The notes beneath the pieces are model-generated. The model ran no database searches. It saw nothing but the letters and a program-made list of their open reading frames with translations, and had not been told where the DNA came from. A program made the position numbers and the translations under genes. Shown piece by piece: positions 27,325-35,228 of a stretch of DNA of 64,000 nucleotides. Location: the NCBI RefSeq assembly GCF_039525805.1, contig NZ_BAAAHZ010000014.1, one strand, 5' to 3'. Position 1 is the stretch's first letter. Each line of letters starts with the position of its first letter. Origin of the DNA: Dietzia natronolimnaea. GTDB lineage: Bacteria > Actinomycetota > Actinomycetes > Mycobacteriales > Mycobacteriaceae.

Positions 27325-27903
27325 ATGACGGACAGCGAATCGACCAGCTCGTCCGGGGCCGACGACGCCGCCCCCGGGACACGCCTCGAGGCCAGGCGGG
27401 TCATCGCGGCGCCGGCGGACCGGGTGTTCACCGTGCTCTGCGACCCCGACGGTCACGTGGCCATCGACTCCTCGGGGATGCTCCAGTCGGCCGAGGGCTC
27501 GACGGTCACGGCCTCGGGCGACCGGTTCGTCGTGCACATGGATCGGGAATCGCTCGGCGACTACGACCTCGGCCGGTACGACGTGACCGTCATCATCACC
27601 CGGTTCGTGCCGGGTGAGGAGATCGCCTGGACCATCGACGGCCAGATCAAGCCGCCGATCGGTCACACCTACGGGTATCGCCTGACGCAGCTCGGCAGCG
27701 GGACCGCGGACGGAGGCGGAGGCGGAGGCAGCGCCGGGGACCTCGACGGGCCACTGACGGAGGTCGTGAGCTACTACGACTGGTCCGACGCCCATCCCAA
27801 GTGGCGCGATTCCGGCATCCTGCCGGTGCTGGACGCGTCCGCACTCAAAGCGACCCTGGGCATCCTCGAGCGGGCCGTCCGGAGAGGATACGTCCGTGGC
27901 TGA
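27325..27903 (+). CDS. SRPBCC-family (polyketide-cyclase/START-like) protein
   Basis: A 192-residue protein. LEARRVIAAPADRVFTVLCDPDGHVAIDSSG is the classic first strand and helix of SRPBCC proteins, followed by ITRFVPGEEIAWTI and a terminal helix ALKATLGILERAVRRG. In-frame GGAGGC triplet repeats give a Gly6 linker (nt 27714-27731) that interrupts the barrel between two strands, probably a loop expansion. It is the first gene of a pair, with its stop 8 bp inside the start of the downstream hydrolase. The hydrophobic ligand is unknown. Confidence 0.8.
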   Translation: MTDSESTSSSGADDAAPGTRLEARRVIAAPADRVFTVLCDPDGHVAIDSSGMLQSAEGSTVTASGDRFVVHMDRESLGDYDLGRYDVTVIITRFVPGEEIAWTIDGQIKPPIGHTYGYRLTQLGSGTADGGGGGGSAGDLDGPLTEVVSYYDWSDAHPKWRDSGILPVLDASALKATLGILERAVRRGYVRG

Positions 27904-28858
27904 TCCGACCGTCCCAGGCCAGACTCCGCTGACCTCTGAATCGCTGGCTTCCGAGCCGCCGAGTTCTGAATCGCCGGGTTCCGAGCCGCTGGGTTCCGAG
28001 CCGCTGGGTTCCGAGCCGCCGCGGTCCGCGGAGATCACGTTCTCCCGCGGCCGCCTCCGTTTCCGGGCCATCGACTCCGGCCCGGCCGACGGCGAGGTCG
28101 TGGTGCTCCTCCACGGATTCCCGCAGCGCACGAGCAGCTGGGACGCGGTGACGCCCCTCCTCCACGCGGCCGGGTTCCGCACGCTGGTCCTGGACCAGCG
28201 TGGCTACTGCTCCACCGCCCGCCCCAGGGGTCGGCGGGCATATCGACTGTCCGAGTTGGTGGGCGACGTCCTCGCCCTGCTCGACAGCGCGAACCTGCCC
28301 GCCGCCCACGTCGTCGGCCACGACTGGGGCGCGGCCGTGGCGTGGGGTGTGGCCGCCGCGCATCCCGACCGGGTCCGGTCGCTCACCGCGGTGTCGGTGC
28401 CCCACCTGGCGGCCTTCCGCCGCGCGATGATCGTCTCCGACCAGCTGCTGCGCTCCTGGTACATCGGGTTCTTCCAGTTGCCGCGGGTTCCCGAGCGGGT
28501 GCTCACTTCGGACGGAGGCCCGGCGGAACGCGCTCTCGCCACGATGGGCATGACGCCGGAGATGATCGCCCGCTACCGCAGCGAGATGGTCGCCGACGGC
28601 GCCGTGCCCGGTGGACTGGGGTGGTACCGCGCGCTGCCCTTCGCCTCACCCAGGAAGGCGACCGCCCGCGTCCGCGTGCCCACGACCTTCGTCTGGAGCG
28701 ATCACGACCCGGCCCTCGGCCGCGGTGGCGCCGAACGGACCGCCCACTACGTGGACGCCGACTACCGCTTCGTGGAGATGTCCGGTGCGAGCCACTGGAT
28801 ACCCGAGGAACGCCCAGCTGAGCTCGCCGAGGAGATCATCGCCCGCGCGCAGAGTTGA
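27896..28858 (+). CDS. Epoxide-hydrolase-like alpha/beta hydrolase
   Basis: A 320-residue alpha/beta hydrolase. HGFPQRTSSW carries the HGxP motif, and the nucleophile motif HDWGAAVAWG has Asp in the nucleophile position, as in epoxide hydrolases and haloalkane dehalogenases. WSDHDPALGRGG carries the acid and GASHWIPEE the catalytic His. The GTG start overlaps the SRPBCC gene, after GGAGAGG. The first 45 residues are a pentapeptide repeat (consensus PLGSE) with no place in the fold, encoded by a 15-bp minisatellite. Confidence 0.85.
   Translation: MADPTVPGQTPLTSESLASEPPSSESPGSEPLGSEPLGSEPPRSAEITFSRGRLRFRAIDSGPADGEVVVLLHGFPQRTSSWDAVTPLLHAAGFRTLVLDQRGYCSTARPRGRRAYRLSELVGDVLALLDSANLPAAHVVGHDWGAAVAWGVAAAHPDRVRSLTAVSVPHLAAFRRAMIVSDQLLRSWYIGFFQLPRVPERVLTSDGGPAERALATMGMTPEMIARYRSEMVADGAVPGGLGWYRALPFASPRKATARVRVPTTFVWSDHDPALGRGGAERTAHYVDADYRFVEMSGASHWIPEERPAELAEEIIARAQS
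27926..28030 (+). repeat. 15-bp coding minisatellite (pentapeptide PLGSE)
   Basis: Seven in-frame 15-bp units encode PLTSE, SLASE, PPSSE, SPGSE, PLGSE, PLGSE and PPRSA. Two neighbouring units (27986-28000 and 28001-28015) are identical, indicating recent slippage. Confidence 0.85.
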
Positions 28859-28928
28859 GCCGGCGGCAGAACCAATAGCAGAGAGAGCGCCCGGGGCGCG
28901 GGGTCCGGGATCCGGGATCTGGGGTCCG

Positions 28929-28948
28929 GCCCCCGTCAGAACGGGGGC
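28929..28948 (-). terminator. Hairpin across the DUF222-HNH stop codon
   Basis: GCCCCCGT (28929-28936) pairs with ACGGGGGC (28941-28948) around CAGA. The stop codon of the minus-strand gene (28936-28938) lies at the stem-loop edge. It may end transcription from both convergent genes. Confidence 0.5.
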
Positions 28949-30531
28949 GGGTCGTGGTCGTGATCGCCGCGCCGCCTGTTGCGCTCGGGGCCACCTTCGG
29001 AGCTGGCGCCCGGCGTCCTCCCGGGTGGCCGGTTGGGACGCGGGGACACCGGGGCGGTCACGAACCCGCGGGCCCGCGCCAGCGGGCCTGTAGGAGTTGT
29101 GGTCAGGACATGTCTGCCGAATCGGATCTTGATCCGCCCGCCGTCGAGGTACTCATAGTGGGCGTCGGAGAAGGTCTTGTACCGGTGATGCCGCCGACAC
29201 ATGCACACCAGGTTCTTCTCGATGGTCAGCCCGCCACTCGAGGGATCGGAGTGGTTGAAGGGGACAATATGATCTATGTCGCAGGATTGCGCCGGCACCG
29301 CGCAACCGGGATGCCGACAGGTCCCGTCTCTCATTCGGACCCGTCGCGCCAGGTCTGGAGGAATCCGATAGCGATAGGCACTCTCACCGCCATCGTGGGT
29401 TCCGGGTCGAGTGTCCACGAGCTCGAAGGTCGCGCCCTTCGCGGACTCGAGCAGACGGGTCAGGGTCTCGAGCGCTGCTTCTCCCGTTCTGGCGAACTCC
29501 AGTCGAGGCGCTCCGACTCCGTTGGCGATCACGGTCACGCGCGGACGCAGTAGCGGCGAGACGTTCACCGGTGCGTGCACGGGGCCGTCCGCTCCATCGG
29601 CACCCCGCTGCCCCACCGCAGCCTCAGCAGCAGCAGGGGCACCGTCACCGGCTCCGGCCCCGCTGCAGGCGGCCTCGCCCGTGCGCGCGCCGTTTCCCCC
29701 GCCCCGAGCCGCGTCCGAGCCGCGGGCTGAACCCGGCGTCGGGTCCGCAGATCCTGCGGCGGATGTGCCGCGATACCCGCCGTCGGGGTCCACCACGACA
29801 TGGGCACCGGTGGCCATCGCCACCAACGCGTCGGCGCGCCGCTGCGCGAGGGTGCGGTGGTCACCTGGCGCCGCTTTTCCCGCGAAGGCGTCGATTCGCT
29901 CCGCGAGAACCGCCCCCGCGGCTGCGGGCAGACGGGCTGTCATGGTGCACATCCCGCGGTCTTCTCTGCGAAATCGCACACCCCGACCGAAGGCGGCGTC
30001 ACGGCGGCGCTCGGCCTCGCCCTCCGGGTCGATCTTCGCGACGACGTTGTCCGCGTGCCGGGAGATCGTCCTCCGGTTGGGCCGCTCCCCCCTGTGGAGT
30101 CGCTTGAGATAGTCCTCGACGACAGCGGCCTGTACCTCGTGGCTGAGGGAGGGGTCCACGTCCCTGATCCGGCTACACAGCAGCATCGCGATGCGCTCGC
30201 ATAACAGCCCCGATTCCATCGCATCCAGAACCGCGGGGGCCCAGGCGTGCACGTCCACGGCCAACCCGACCACGTCACTCGCCCGCGAGTAGGTCACACC
30301 GGTCGTGGCGACCAGAGACTGGCAGGTGTGATCGATGGGGTCGAGCCTGGACCAGTCAGGCTCCCCCGGGCCCATCTCCTGCAGTCGCGCCTCGAGCTGC
30401 CGTTCGTGGTGCTCGACGAGGGCATGGACACCCCGGCATCTCGCGGCGGCCGCGCGATTCTCGGCGAACAGCACCTCTGAGGCGAGGAGTTCGGCGGCCA
30501 CGCCATCGGCCGCACTGCCACTGCAGATCAT
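28936..30531 (-). CDS. DUF222-domain HNH endonuclease (13E12 family)
   Basis: A 531-residue protein of the actinobacterial 13E12/DUF222 family. The N-terminal 250 residues are the helical DUF222 region (LDPIDHTCQSLVATTGVTYSRAS onward). A Gly/Ala-rich low-complexity insert follows. The C-terminal HNH nuclease motif (about 405-460) has zinc cysteines CRHPGC and CMC, the catalytic DIDHIVPF, and the RRHHRYK ending. Such genes are multicopy and selfish-looking in mycobacteria, where several carry SOS boxes. GAGGAG precedes the ATG by 5 nt. A palindrome covers the -10 of its promoter. The gene is intact. Confidence 0.9.
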   Translation of the reverse strand: MICSGSAADGVAAELLASEVLFAENRAAAARCRGVHALVEHHERQLEARLQEMGPGEPDWSRLDPIDHTCQSLVATTGVTYSRASDVVGLAVDVHAWAPAVLDAMESGLLCERIAMLLCSRIRDVDPSLSHEVQAAVVEDYLKRLHRGERPNRRTISRHADNVVAKIDPEGEAERRRDAAFGRGVRFRREDRGMCTMTARLPAAAGAVLAERIDAFAGKAAPGDHRTLAQRRADALVAMATGAHVVVDPDGGYRGTSAAGSADPTPGSARGSDAARGGGNGARTGEAACSGAGAGDGAPAAAEAAVGQRGADGADGPVHAPVNVSPLLRPRVTVIANGVGAPRLEFARTGEAALETLTRLLESAKGATFELVDTRPGTHDGGESAYRYRIPPDLARRVRMRDGTCRHPGCAVPAQSCDIDHIVPFNHSDPSSGGLTIEKNLVCMCRRHHRYKTFSDAHYEYLDGGRIKIRFGRHVLTTTPTGPLARARGFVTAPVSPRPNRPPGRTPGASSEGGPERNRRRGDHDHDPPPF

Positions 30532-30556
30532 CGCTACTCCTCACCTGAATCGCTCC

Positions 30557-30579
30557 TGTGTTCGATTATATCGAACACA
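30557..30579 (-). promoter_or_regulatory. Palindromic operator over the -10 of the DUF222-HNH gene
   Basis: TGTGTTCGAT and ATCGAACACA are perfect 10-bp arms (30557-30566, 30570-30579) around TAT. Read on the minus strand the centre is a consensus -10, TATAAT (30565-30570), 34 bp before the ATG, so a bound dimer would block the promoter. Each arm holds the GTTCGA/TCGAAC half-site of the mycobacterial SOS box but in opposite order. Confidence 0.75.
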
Positions 30580-30640
30580 TATGCGGATCAGGTAACGATC
30601 CTGCAACGCCTCGGGGGGGTGCGTCCCGAGGTGCCGTGGG

Positions 30641-32059
30641 TCAGTCCTCCGTCTCCCACGGGGGCGGGATCATGGCGGCGACCGCGGCAGCCGCCAGAGC
30701 GACCCCGCACCCGAGCAACAGGCCCACGCGGAAACCGGTCTCGGTGGGCACGAACAACCCCCCGAAGTCCACGGACATCTGCGTGAGGATCACCCCGAGT
30801 ACCGCCGCGGCCGTGGTGGTGCCGATCGACCGCATGAGGGTGTTGACGCTGTTGGCGGACCCCATCTCGGAGTGCGGCACCGACGACATGATGAGGGCGG
30901 GCATGGCACCGTAGGCCAGACCCACGCCGGAGCTGGTGATGACGGCCGCGATCATGACGCCCCACGTCGAGCCCATGAGGAACGTGGCGGAGGCATACCC
31001 CGATGCGATGACCAGCGATCCCAGGATGAGCGTGGGCTTGGGACCCCGTGTGGTGATGAGTCGTCCGCTGATCGGGGAGACGGCCATCATGGCCAACCCG
31101 CCGGGCGCGATCCACAGCCCCATGGCGACCATCGACTGCCCCAGCCCGTGGCCGGTGGCCACCGGGAGCTGGAGTATCTGGGGGATGACGAGCAGCTGCG
31201 CGTACAGACCCATGCCCACGAGGATCGAGGCGATGTTGGTCAACAGGACCGGTCGGCGAGCCGCCACCCTCAGGTCGATGAGCGGGGACGGGTGACGCAG
31301 CACCCACCAGCCCCACACGGGAAACGCGACGGCAGCCAGCGCGAACAGCCCGAGGGTCAACGCCGAGAGCCAGCCCCAGTCCGCGCCCTTCGACACCGCC
31401 AGCAGGAGCGAGATCAGACCCACCGCGAGTCCCACGGCTCCGATCGGGTCCAGGGTCCCGTCGGGTTTGGCGGCCGGGAGCGACCGGATACGCAGGGCCA
31501 TCATGACGATGATCCCCACGCCGAGCACCGCCGTACCCCAGAACATCCACTGCCAGGAGCCGTATTGGGCCAGCGCCGCGGCTGCCGGGAGCCCGAGCGC
31601 ACCACCGACCCCCAAGGAGGAGCTCATGAGGGCGATCGCCGGGCCGAGTCGGACGGCGGGCAGCACCTCGCGCATCGTCGCGATGCCGATCGGGATCACG
31701 CCGATCCCCACGCCCTGCAGCGCCCGCCCGATGAGCATCGGCCACAGCGAGGTGGACAGGGCGCAGAGGACGGAGCCGACGACCATCACCGCGGTGACGC
31801 CGATCAGGACGTTCTTCTTGGGATAGAGGTCGCCGAGGCGGCCCATCACGGGGCCGGCCACGGCTCCGGCGAGCAGGGTCACGGTGACGACCCACGCGGC
31901 GTTGGTCGCCGAGGTGCCGAGGATGGCGGGCAGCATCCCCAGCAGCGGGATCACCAGGGTCTGGGTGAGGGACATGACGATCCCGCCGAAGGCCAGGACG
32001 ACGATCAGTCCGTTCTGCTCCGCCCGAACAGCGTCCCCGCCCCGCGTCCTGCCGCCCAT
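30641..32059 (-). CDS. MFS multidrug exporter, DHA2 (14-TM) type
   Basis: A 472-residue proton-driven exporter. About fourteen hydrophobic helices are visible. Motif A after TM2 is GRLGDLYPKKNVL, and the family's motif C region appears as SSSLGVGGALGLPAAAAL. The ATG at 32059 follows GAGAGGA at a good distance; the frame is open further upstream but without homology. Substrates of DHA2 proteins include drugs and dyes. No regulator is adjacent, but two dyads lie within 60 bp upstream. Confidence 0.87.
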   Translation of the reverse strand: MGGRTRGGDAVRAEQNGLIVVLAFGGIVMSLTQTLVIPLLGMLPAILGTSATNAAWVVTVTLLAGAVAGPVMGRLGDLYPKKNVLIGVTAVMVVGSVLCALSTSLWPMLIGRALQGVGIGVIPIGIATMREVLPAVRLGPAIALMSSSLGVGGALGLPAAAALAQYGSWQWMFWGTAVLGVGIIVMMALRIRSLPAAKPDGTLDPIGAVGLAVGLISLLLAVSKGADWGWLSALTLGLFALAAVAFPVWGWWVLRHPSPLIDLRVAARRPVLLTNIASILVGMGLYAQLLVIPQILQLPVATGHGLGQSMVAMGLWIAPGGLAMMAVSPISGRLITTRGPKPTLILGSLVIASGYASATFLMGSTWGVMIAAVITSSGVGLAYGAMPALIMSSVPHSEMGSANSVNTLMRSIGTTTAAAVLGVILTQMSVDFGGLFVPTETGFRVGLLLGCGVALAAAAVAAMIPPPWETED

Positions 32060-32089
32060 TGATGTGTCCTCTCGGAAACCCTTTAGTCG

Positions 32090-32119
32090 GACACTACAGA
32101 CAGGTGTCGAACGCGTTCG
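32090..32119. promoter_or_regulatory. Overlapping dyads upstream of the DHA2 exporter
   Basis: GACAC (32090-32094) and GTGTC (32104-32108) are 5-bp arms nine bases apart. They adjoin the perfect 12-bp palindrome CGAACGCGTTCG (32108-32119). Both lie 31-60 bp before the exporter start and also precede the divergent secreted-protein gene. Confidence 0.4.
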
Positions 32120-32163
32120 CTGTCGACCCCGGACCCTTGTGGTCCACCTCACCCGGTGCCAGC

Positions 32164-32700
32164 ATGGGGGTGGTGAACACCACCGGCACGACCCGGCGGG
32201 CCATCCGCCGACCCACCGCCACCGTGACCGCGACCCTCGCCGCCACGGCAGTCGCACTGGCCGCCGCCCTCGCGGCCCCGGCCACCGCGAACGCACAGGA
32301 CTCCTCCGAGGCCCTCGTCCAACTCCTGCCCGCCCCGAACCGTCTGGTCGCCTGGGGCGGATCTCCCACCGGTGCGTGCGCCGGTGCCGTGTCCACCTCA
32401 CTGCGAGGTGACGGCTATCCCGGGTCGGCCAGTGTGAGCTGGGCCTTCGCGGTCGTCGGCGTGGGTCCGTGCGCACTGACCGCCACGCTCTCCTGGCGCA
32501 ACCTGGACACCGGCACGAGCGGGCAGAAGGTCGCGCAGATCCCCCACCCGCGGATCTCCCTCGGGATCCCGGACCCCATCGCGCACCCCTACGACGCGAT
32601 CATCCCCACCGGATCCGGCCGGGTCGAATACCGGCTCACCACCACCGGGGGTGCCGTGGCGGGACCGGTCGTCGTCGACACCGTCGCCTACACCGGCTGA
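32164..32700 (+). CDS. Secreted protein of unknown function
   Basis: A 178-residue exported protein. Basic RRAIRRPT is followed by the hydrophobic ATLAATAVALAAALAAPA and an AxA cleavage site before QDSSEALVQ. The mature part (about 133 residues) is beta-rich (SASVSWAFAVV, CALTATLSWRN, VEYRLTTTGG) with two cysteines (GACAGAV and GPCALT) likely to form a disulfide. The start is uncertain among the ATG at 32164 and GTGs at 32170 and 32173, since GGGGG sits between them. It resembles small immunoglobulin-like secreted proteins of mycolic-acid bacteria, but I recognise no named family. Confidence 0.7.
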   Translation: MGVVNTTGTTRRAIRRPTATVTATLAATAVALAAALAAPATANAQDSSEALVQLLPAPNRLVAWGGSPTGACAGAVSTSLRGDGYPGSASVSWAFAVVGVGPCALTATLSWRNLDTGTSGQKVAQIPHPRISLGIPDPIAHPYDAIIPTGSGRVEYRLTTTGGAVAGPVVVDTVAYTG

Positions 32701-32717
32701 CCCCGCACCGGGTCCCG

Positions 32718-33677
32718 TCAGCCCAGGAGGCCCTCGTACGCGTGCCGCCAGTCCCCGACCGGCGGGACCAGGATGTTCTCCCCGAGCACCTGCACGAGCA
32801 CCGTCGAGGCGCCCGCGTCCAGGTGTTCCTGTACCCGCGCCCGGGTGGCCTCGACCCCCCGGGTCACCATGGCCGACTGGAGGCGGTCGCTGCCGCCTCG
32901 GACGTAGTCGGACTCGTCGAAACCCTGGCGGGTCCAGGAGTTCCGGTAGTTGGGCAGCCCGGTGTAGATGTTCAGGTGGTCCCGGGCCCGCGACCGCCAC
33001 AGCTCGTCGTCGTCCTCCACGCCGGCGGCGACCACCGCGGCGTGTTCCACGACCAGGGCCGGTCCGTCCTCCCCGGTTCCGCCGAGGATCTCGCGCGCCC
33101 GCGCCGTGTGCTCGGGGAGGGTCAGATACGGGTGCGCGCCGGCGGTCCGGTCCCGGGACAACTCGAGCATCTTGGGGCCGAGGGCGGCCAGGACCACCGG
33201 CGGCATGGTGTCCTCCCCCGCCGCCATGGGCTGGGTCCGGTCGAGCGCGTCGAGGTACTCGCGCATCGCCGACAGCGGGCGTCCGTAGTTGTGCCCACGG
33301 TGCCGTTCGACCAGCGGGGCGTGGGACACGCCCAGGCCCAGGACGAACCGGCCGGGGTGCATGGCCTCGATGGTGCGCGCGGCCGCCCCCGCCGCCGAGG
33401 CGTCCCGACCGTAGATGTTGGCGATGCCCGTACCGAAGGCCATGCGGCGGGTGGCCCCGAGGTAGAGCTGCGCGGCGGTGAACGCCTCGCGCCCGACGGC
33501 CTCGCCGAACCACAGCGACCCCCAGCCCTGCTCCTCGAGTTCGCCGAGCAGATCCGGGATCCCGGCCGGCGGCACGCCCTCCAGGGAGCCCGTCCACAGA
33601 CCGACCCTCCCCAGTTGGTCGCGGCCCGCCTGGGTGTCGCCGGCCGGGTCGGATGCGTCGTCGAGGGGAGCACTCAT
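32718..33677 (-). CDS. F420-dependent LLM-class oxidoreductase (MSMEG_4141-like)
   Basis: A 319-residue TIM-barrel oxidoreductase of the luciferase-like superfamily, probably F420-dependent. GRVGLWTGSLEGVP, WGSLWFGEAVGREAF, FGTGIANIYGRDA and FVLGLGVSHAPLVE match the mycobacterial MSMEG_4141 subgroup. The ATG at 33677 is chosen since homology begins about 30 residues later and upstream in-frame sequence crosses the divergent promoter. It is divergent from an acyl-CoA dehydrogenase gene. The reaction is unknown. Confidence 0.82.
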   Translation of the reverse strand: MSAPLDDASDPAGDTQAGRDQLGRVGLWTGSLEGVPPAGIPDLLGELEEQGWGSLWFGEAVGREAFTAAQLYLGATRRMAFGTGIANIYGRDASAAGAAARTIEAMHPGRFVLGLGVSHAPLVERHRGHNYGRPLSAMREYLDALDRTQPMAAGEDTMPPVVLAALGPKMLELSRDRTAGAHPYLTLPEHTARAREILGGTGEDGPALVVEHAAVVAAGVEDDDELWRSRARDHLNIYTGLPNYRNSWTRQGFDESDYVRGGSDRLQSAMVTRGVEATRARVQEHLDAGASTVLVQVLGENILVPPVGDWRHAYEGLLG

Positions 33678-33782
33678 GCACCCGAGTGTGCCCGACCTCC
33701 CGCAGGTTCTGCGGGGATTGCCCGGCGGGAGACGTTTCACGCCGAAACCCCGTCCCACGCGCCGGGGCGCGACAGACTGAAC

Positions 33783-33796
33783 CGGAACATGTTCCA
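33783..33796. promoter_or_regulatory. KstR-like palindrome upstream of acyl-CoA dehydrogenase
   Basis: GGAACATGTTCC (33784-33795) is a perfect 12-bp palindrome 37 bp before the ATG. With flanks, cGGAACATGTTCCa matches the TnnAACnnGTTnnA pattern of mycobacterial KstR at all but the first base. It lies between divergent lipid- and redox-related genes. Confidence 0.5.
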
Positions 33797-33831
33797 GCGG
33801 CGGCCTGGGGCACCGAGGAGACGAGACAGCG

Positions 33832-35133
33832 ATGTACGAGTGGTCCGAGACCGATCTGATGATCCGGGAGGCCGTGCGGGGCTTCATCGCCAAGGAGATT
33901 CGTCCGAATCTCGATGCCCTCGAGAGCGGGGAGATGCCGCCCTATCCGATCATCCGTAAGTTGTTCGCGGAGTTCGGGATCGACACGATGGCCGCCGACG
34001 GCGTGGAGAAGATGCTCGCCAGGCAGCGGGCGCGGGAGTCGGGCGCTTCGGAGACCTCGGCCGGGTCGGCCGGGTCGGGCGGGTCGGGCGGGTCGGGCGG
34101 GTCGGGCGGAGCGTTCGAGGGCCAGGACTCGTTGATGGCGGTGGTGATCAGCGAGCTCGCGGGGGCCTGCATGGGCCTGGTGTCGGCGCTCGGGGTGAGC
34201 ATCGGGCTGGGCGCCACGACCATCATGTCGCGCGGGACGTTGGCCCAGAAGGAACGCTGGCTGCCGGGCATCGTGACCATGGCGAAGGTCGCGTCGTGGG
34301 CCATCACAGAGCCGGACTCGGGGTCCGACGCGTTCGGCGGGATGCGGACCTACGTGCGGAGGGACGGCGACGACTACATCCTCAACGGCCGCAAGACGTT
34401 CATCACCAACGGCCCGCACGCCGACGTGATGATCGTTTACGCCAAGCTCGAGGAGGGCGCGGCGGCCAGAGCTGACGACCGCGACGCCGAGGCGTCCAAG
34501 CGTGACCGCAAGGTCCTGACCTTCGTCCTGGACGCGGGGATGGACGGCCTCACGCAGAGCGCGCCGTTCAAGAAGATGGGCCTGCACAGCTCCCCCACCG
34601 GCGAGTTGTTCTTCGATGACGTCCGGCTCGGCCGTGACCGCCTACTGGGGGAGACCGAGGACCACCGCGGTGGCGACGGGCGGGAGTCCGCGAAATCCAG
34701 CTTCACCGCCGAGCGCACCGGAGTGGCGATCATGGCGCTGGGAATCATCCAGGAATGTCACCGGCTCTGCGTGGACTACTCGCGCGAGCGCACCCTCTGG
34801 GGCCAGGAGATCGGACGGTTCCAGCTGATCCAGCTCAAGCTGGCCCGGATGGAGGTGGCCCGGATCAACGTGCAGAACATGGTGTTCCACTCCATCGAAC
34901 GGGCCCGCGCCGGAAAGCCCCTCACACTGGCCGAGGCGTCGGCGATGAAGCTCTATTCGTCCGAGGTCGCCACCGAGGTGGCGATGGACGCGGTGCAGCT
35001 CTTCGGCGGCAACGGATACATGGCGGAATACCGGGTCGAGCAACTCGCCCGGGATGCCAAGTCGCTCATGATCTACGCCGGTAGTAACGAGATCCAGGTG
35101 ACCCACATCGCCAAGGGGTTGCTGGGTCGCTGA
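33832..35133 (+). CDS. Acyl-CoA dehydrogenase with Gly-Ser linker
   Basis: A 433-residue acyl-CoA dehydrogenase. The flavin signature SWAITEPDSGSDAFGGMRTYV and YILNGRKTFITNGP are present. The usual C-terminal catalytic Glu is replaced by Ala in IYAGSNEIQ, so the base may instead be the helix-G Glu in GIIQECHRLC, as in long-chain and isovaleryl types. An 18-residue Gly/Ser stretch (nt 34062-34110) encoded by 9-bp repeats is inserted between N-terminal helices. A KstR-like palindrome lies upstream. The chain class is unknown. Confidence 0.88.
   Translation: MYEWSETDLMIREAVRGFIAKEIRPNLDALESGEMPPYPIIRKLFAEFGIDTMAADGVEKMLARQRARESGASETSAGSAGSGGSGGSGGSGGAFEGQDSLMAVVISELAGACMGLVSALGVSIGLGATTIMSRGTLAQKERWLPGIVTMAKVASWAITEPDSGSDAFGGMRTYVRRDGDDYILNGRKTFITNGPHADVMIVYAKLEEGAAARADDRDAEASKRDRKVLTFVLDAGMDGLTQSAPFKKMGLHSSPTGELFFDDVRLGRDRLLGETEDHRGGDGRESAKSSFTAERTGVAIMALGIIQECHRLCVDYSRERTLWGQEIGRFQLIQLKLARMEVARINVQNMVFHSIERARAGKPLTLAEASAMKLYSSEVATEVAMDAVQLFGGNGYMAEYRVEQLARDAKSLMIYAGSNEIQVTHIAKGLLGR
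34062..34110 (+). repeat. 9-bp coding repeat (Gly-Ser-Gly) in acyl-CoA dehydrogenase
   Basis: GGGTCGGGC units repeat four times in tandem after two GGGTCGGCC variants, adding a flexible Gly/Ser stretch to the protein. Runs like this usually arise by slippage. Confidence 0.75.
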
Positions 35134-35166
35134 TCGTCCGGGGGGTCGACGCCCGCTGACCCGCTC

Positions 35167-35192
35167 GGGGCCTCCGGACGCCGTCCGGCCCC
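35167..35192 (+). terminator. Interrupted hairpin after acyl-CoA dehydrogenase
   Basis: GGGGCC (35167-35172) pairs with GGCCCC (35187-35192) and encloses GGAC-GCC-GTCC with a TCC bulge. It lies 33 bp after the stop. No T-run follows. Confidence 0.35.
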
Positions 35193-35228
35193 GGTGGCGG
35201 ATACGACAGCTTTACGTACGTTGGAGAT

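Noticed and set aside
28936..30531. The DUF222-HNH gene as evidence of a prophage or integrated element
   Set aside because: No integrase, phage structural gene, attachment repeat or change in base composition is seen around it.
32108..32119. SOS box at CGAACGCGTTCG
   Set aside because: The LexA pattern is TCGAAC-N4-GTTCGA; the spacer here is two bases and the last A is missing, so only a generic dyad is reported.
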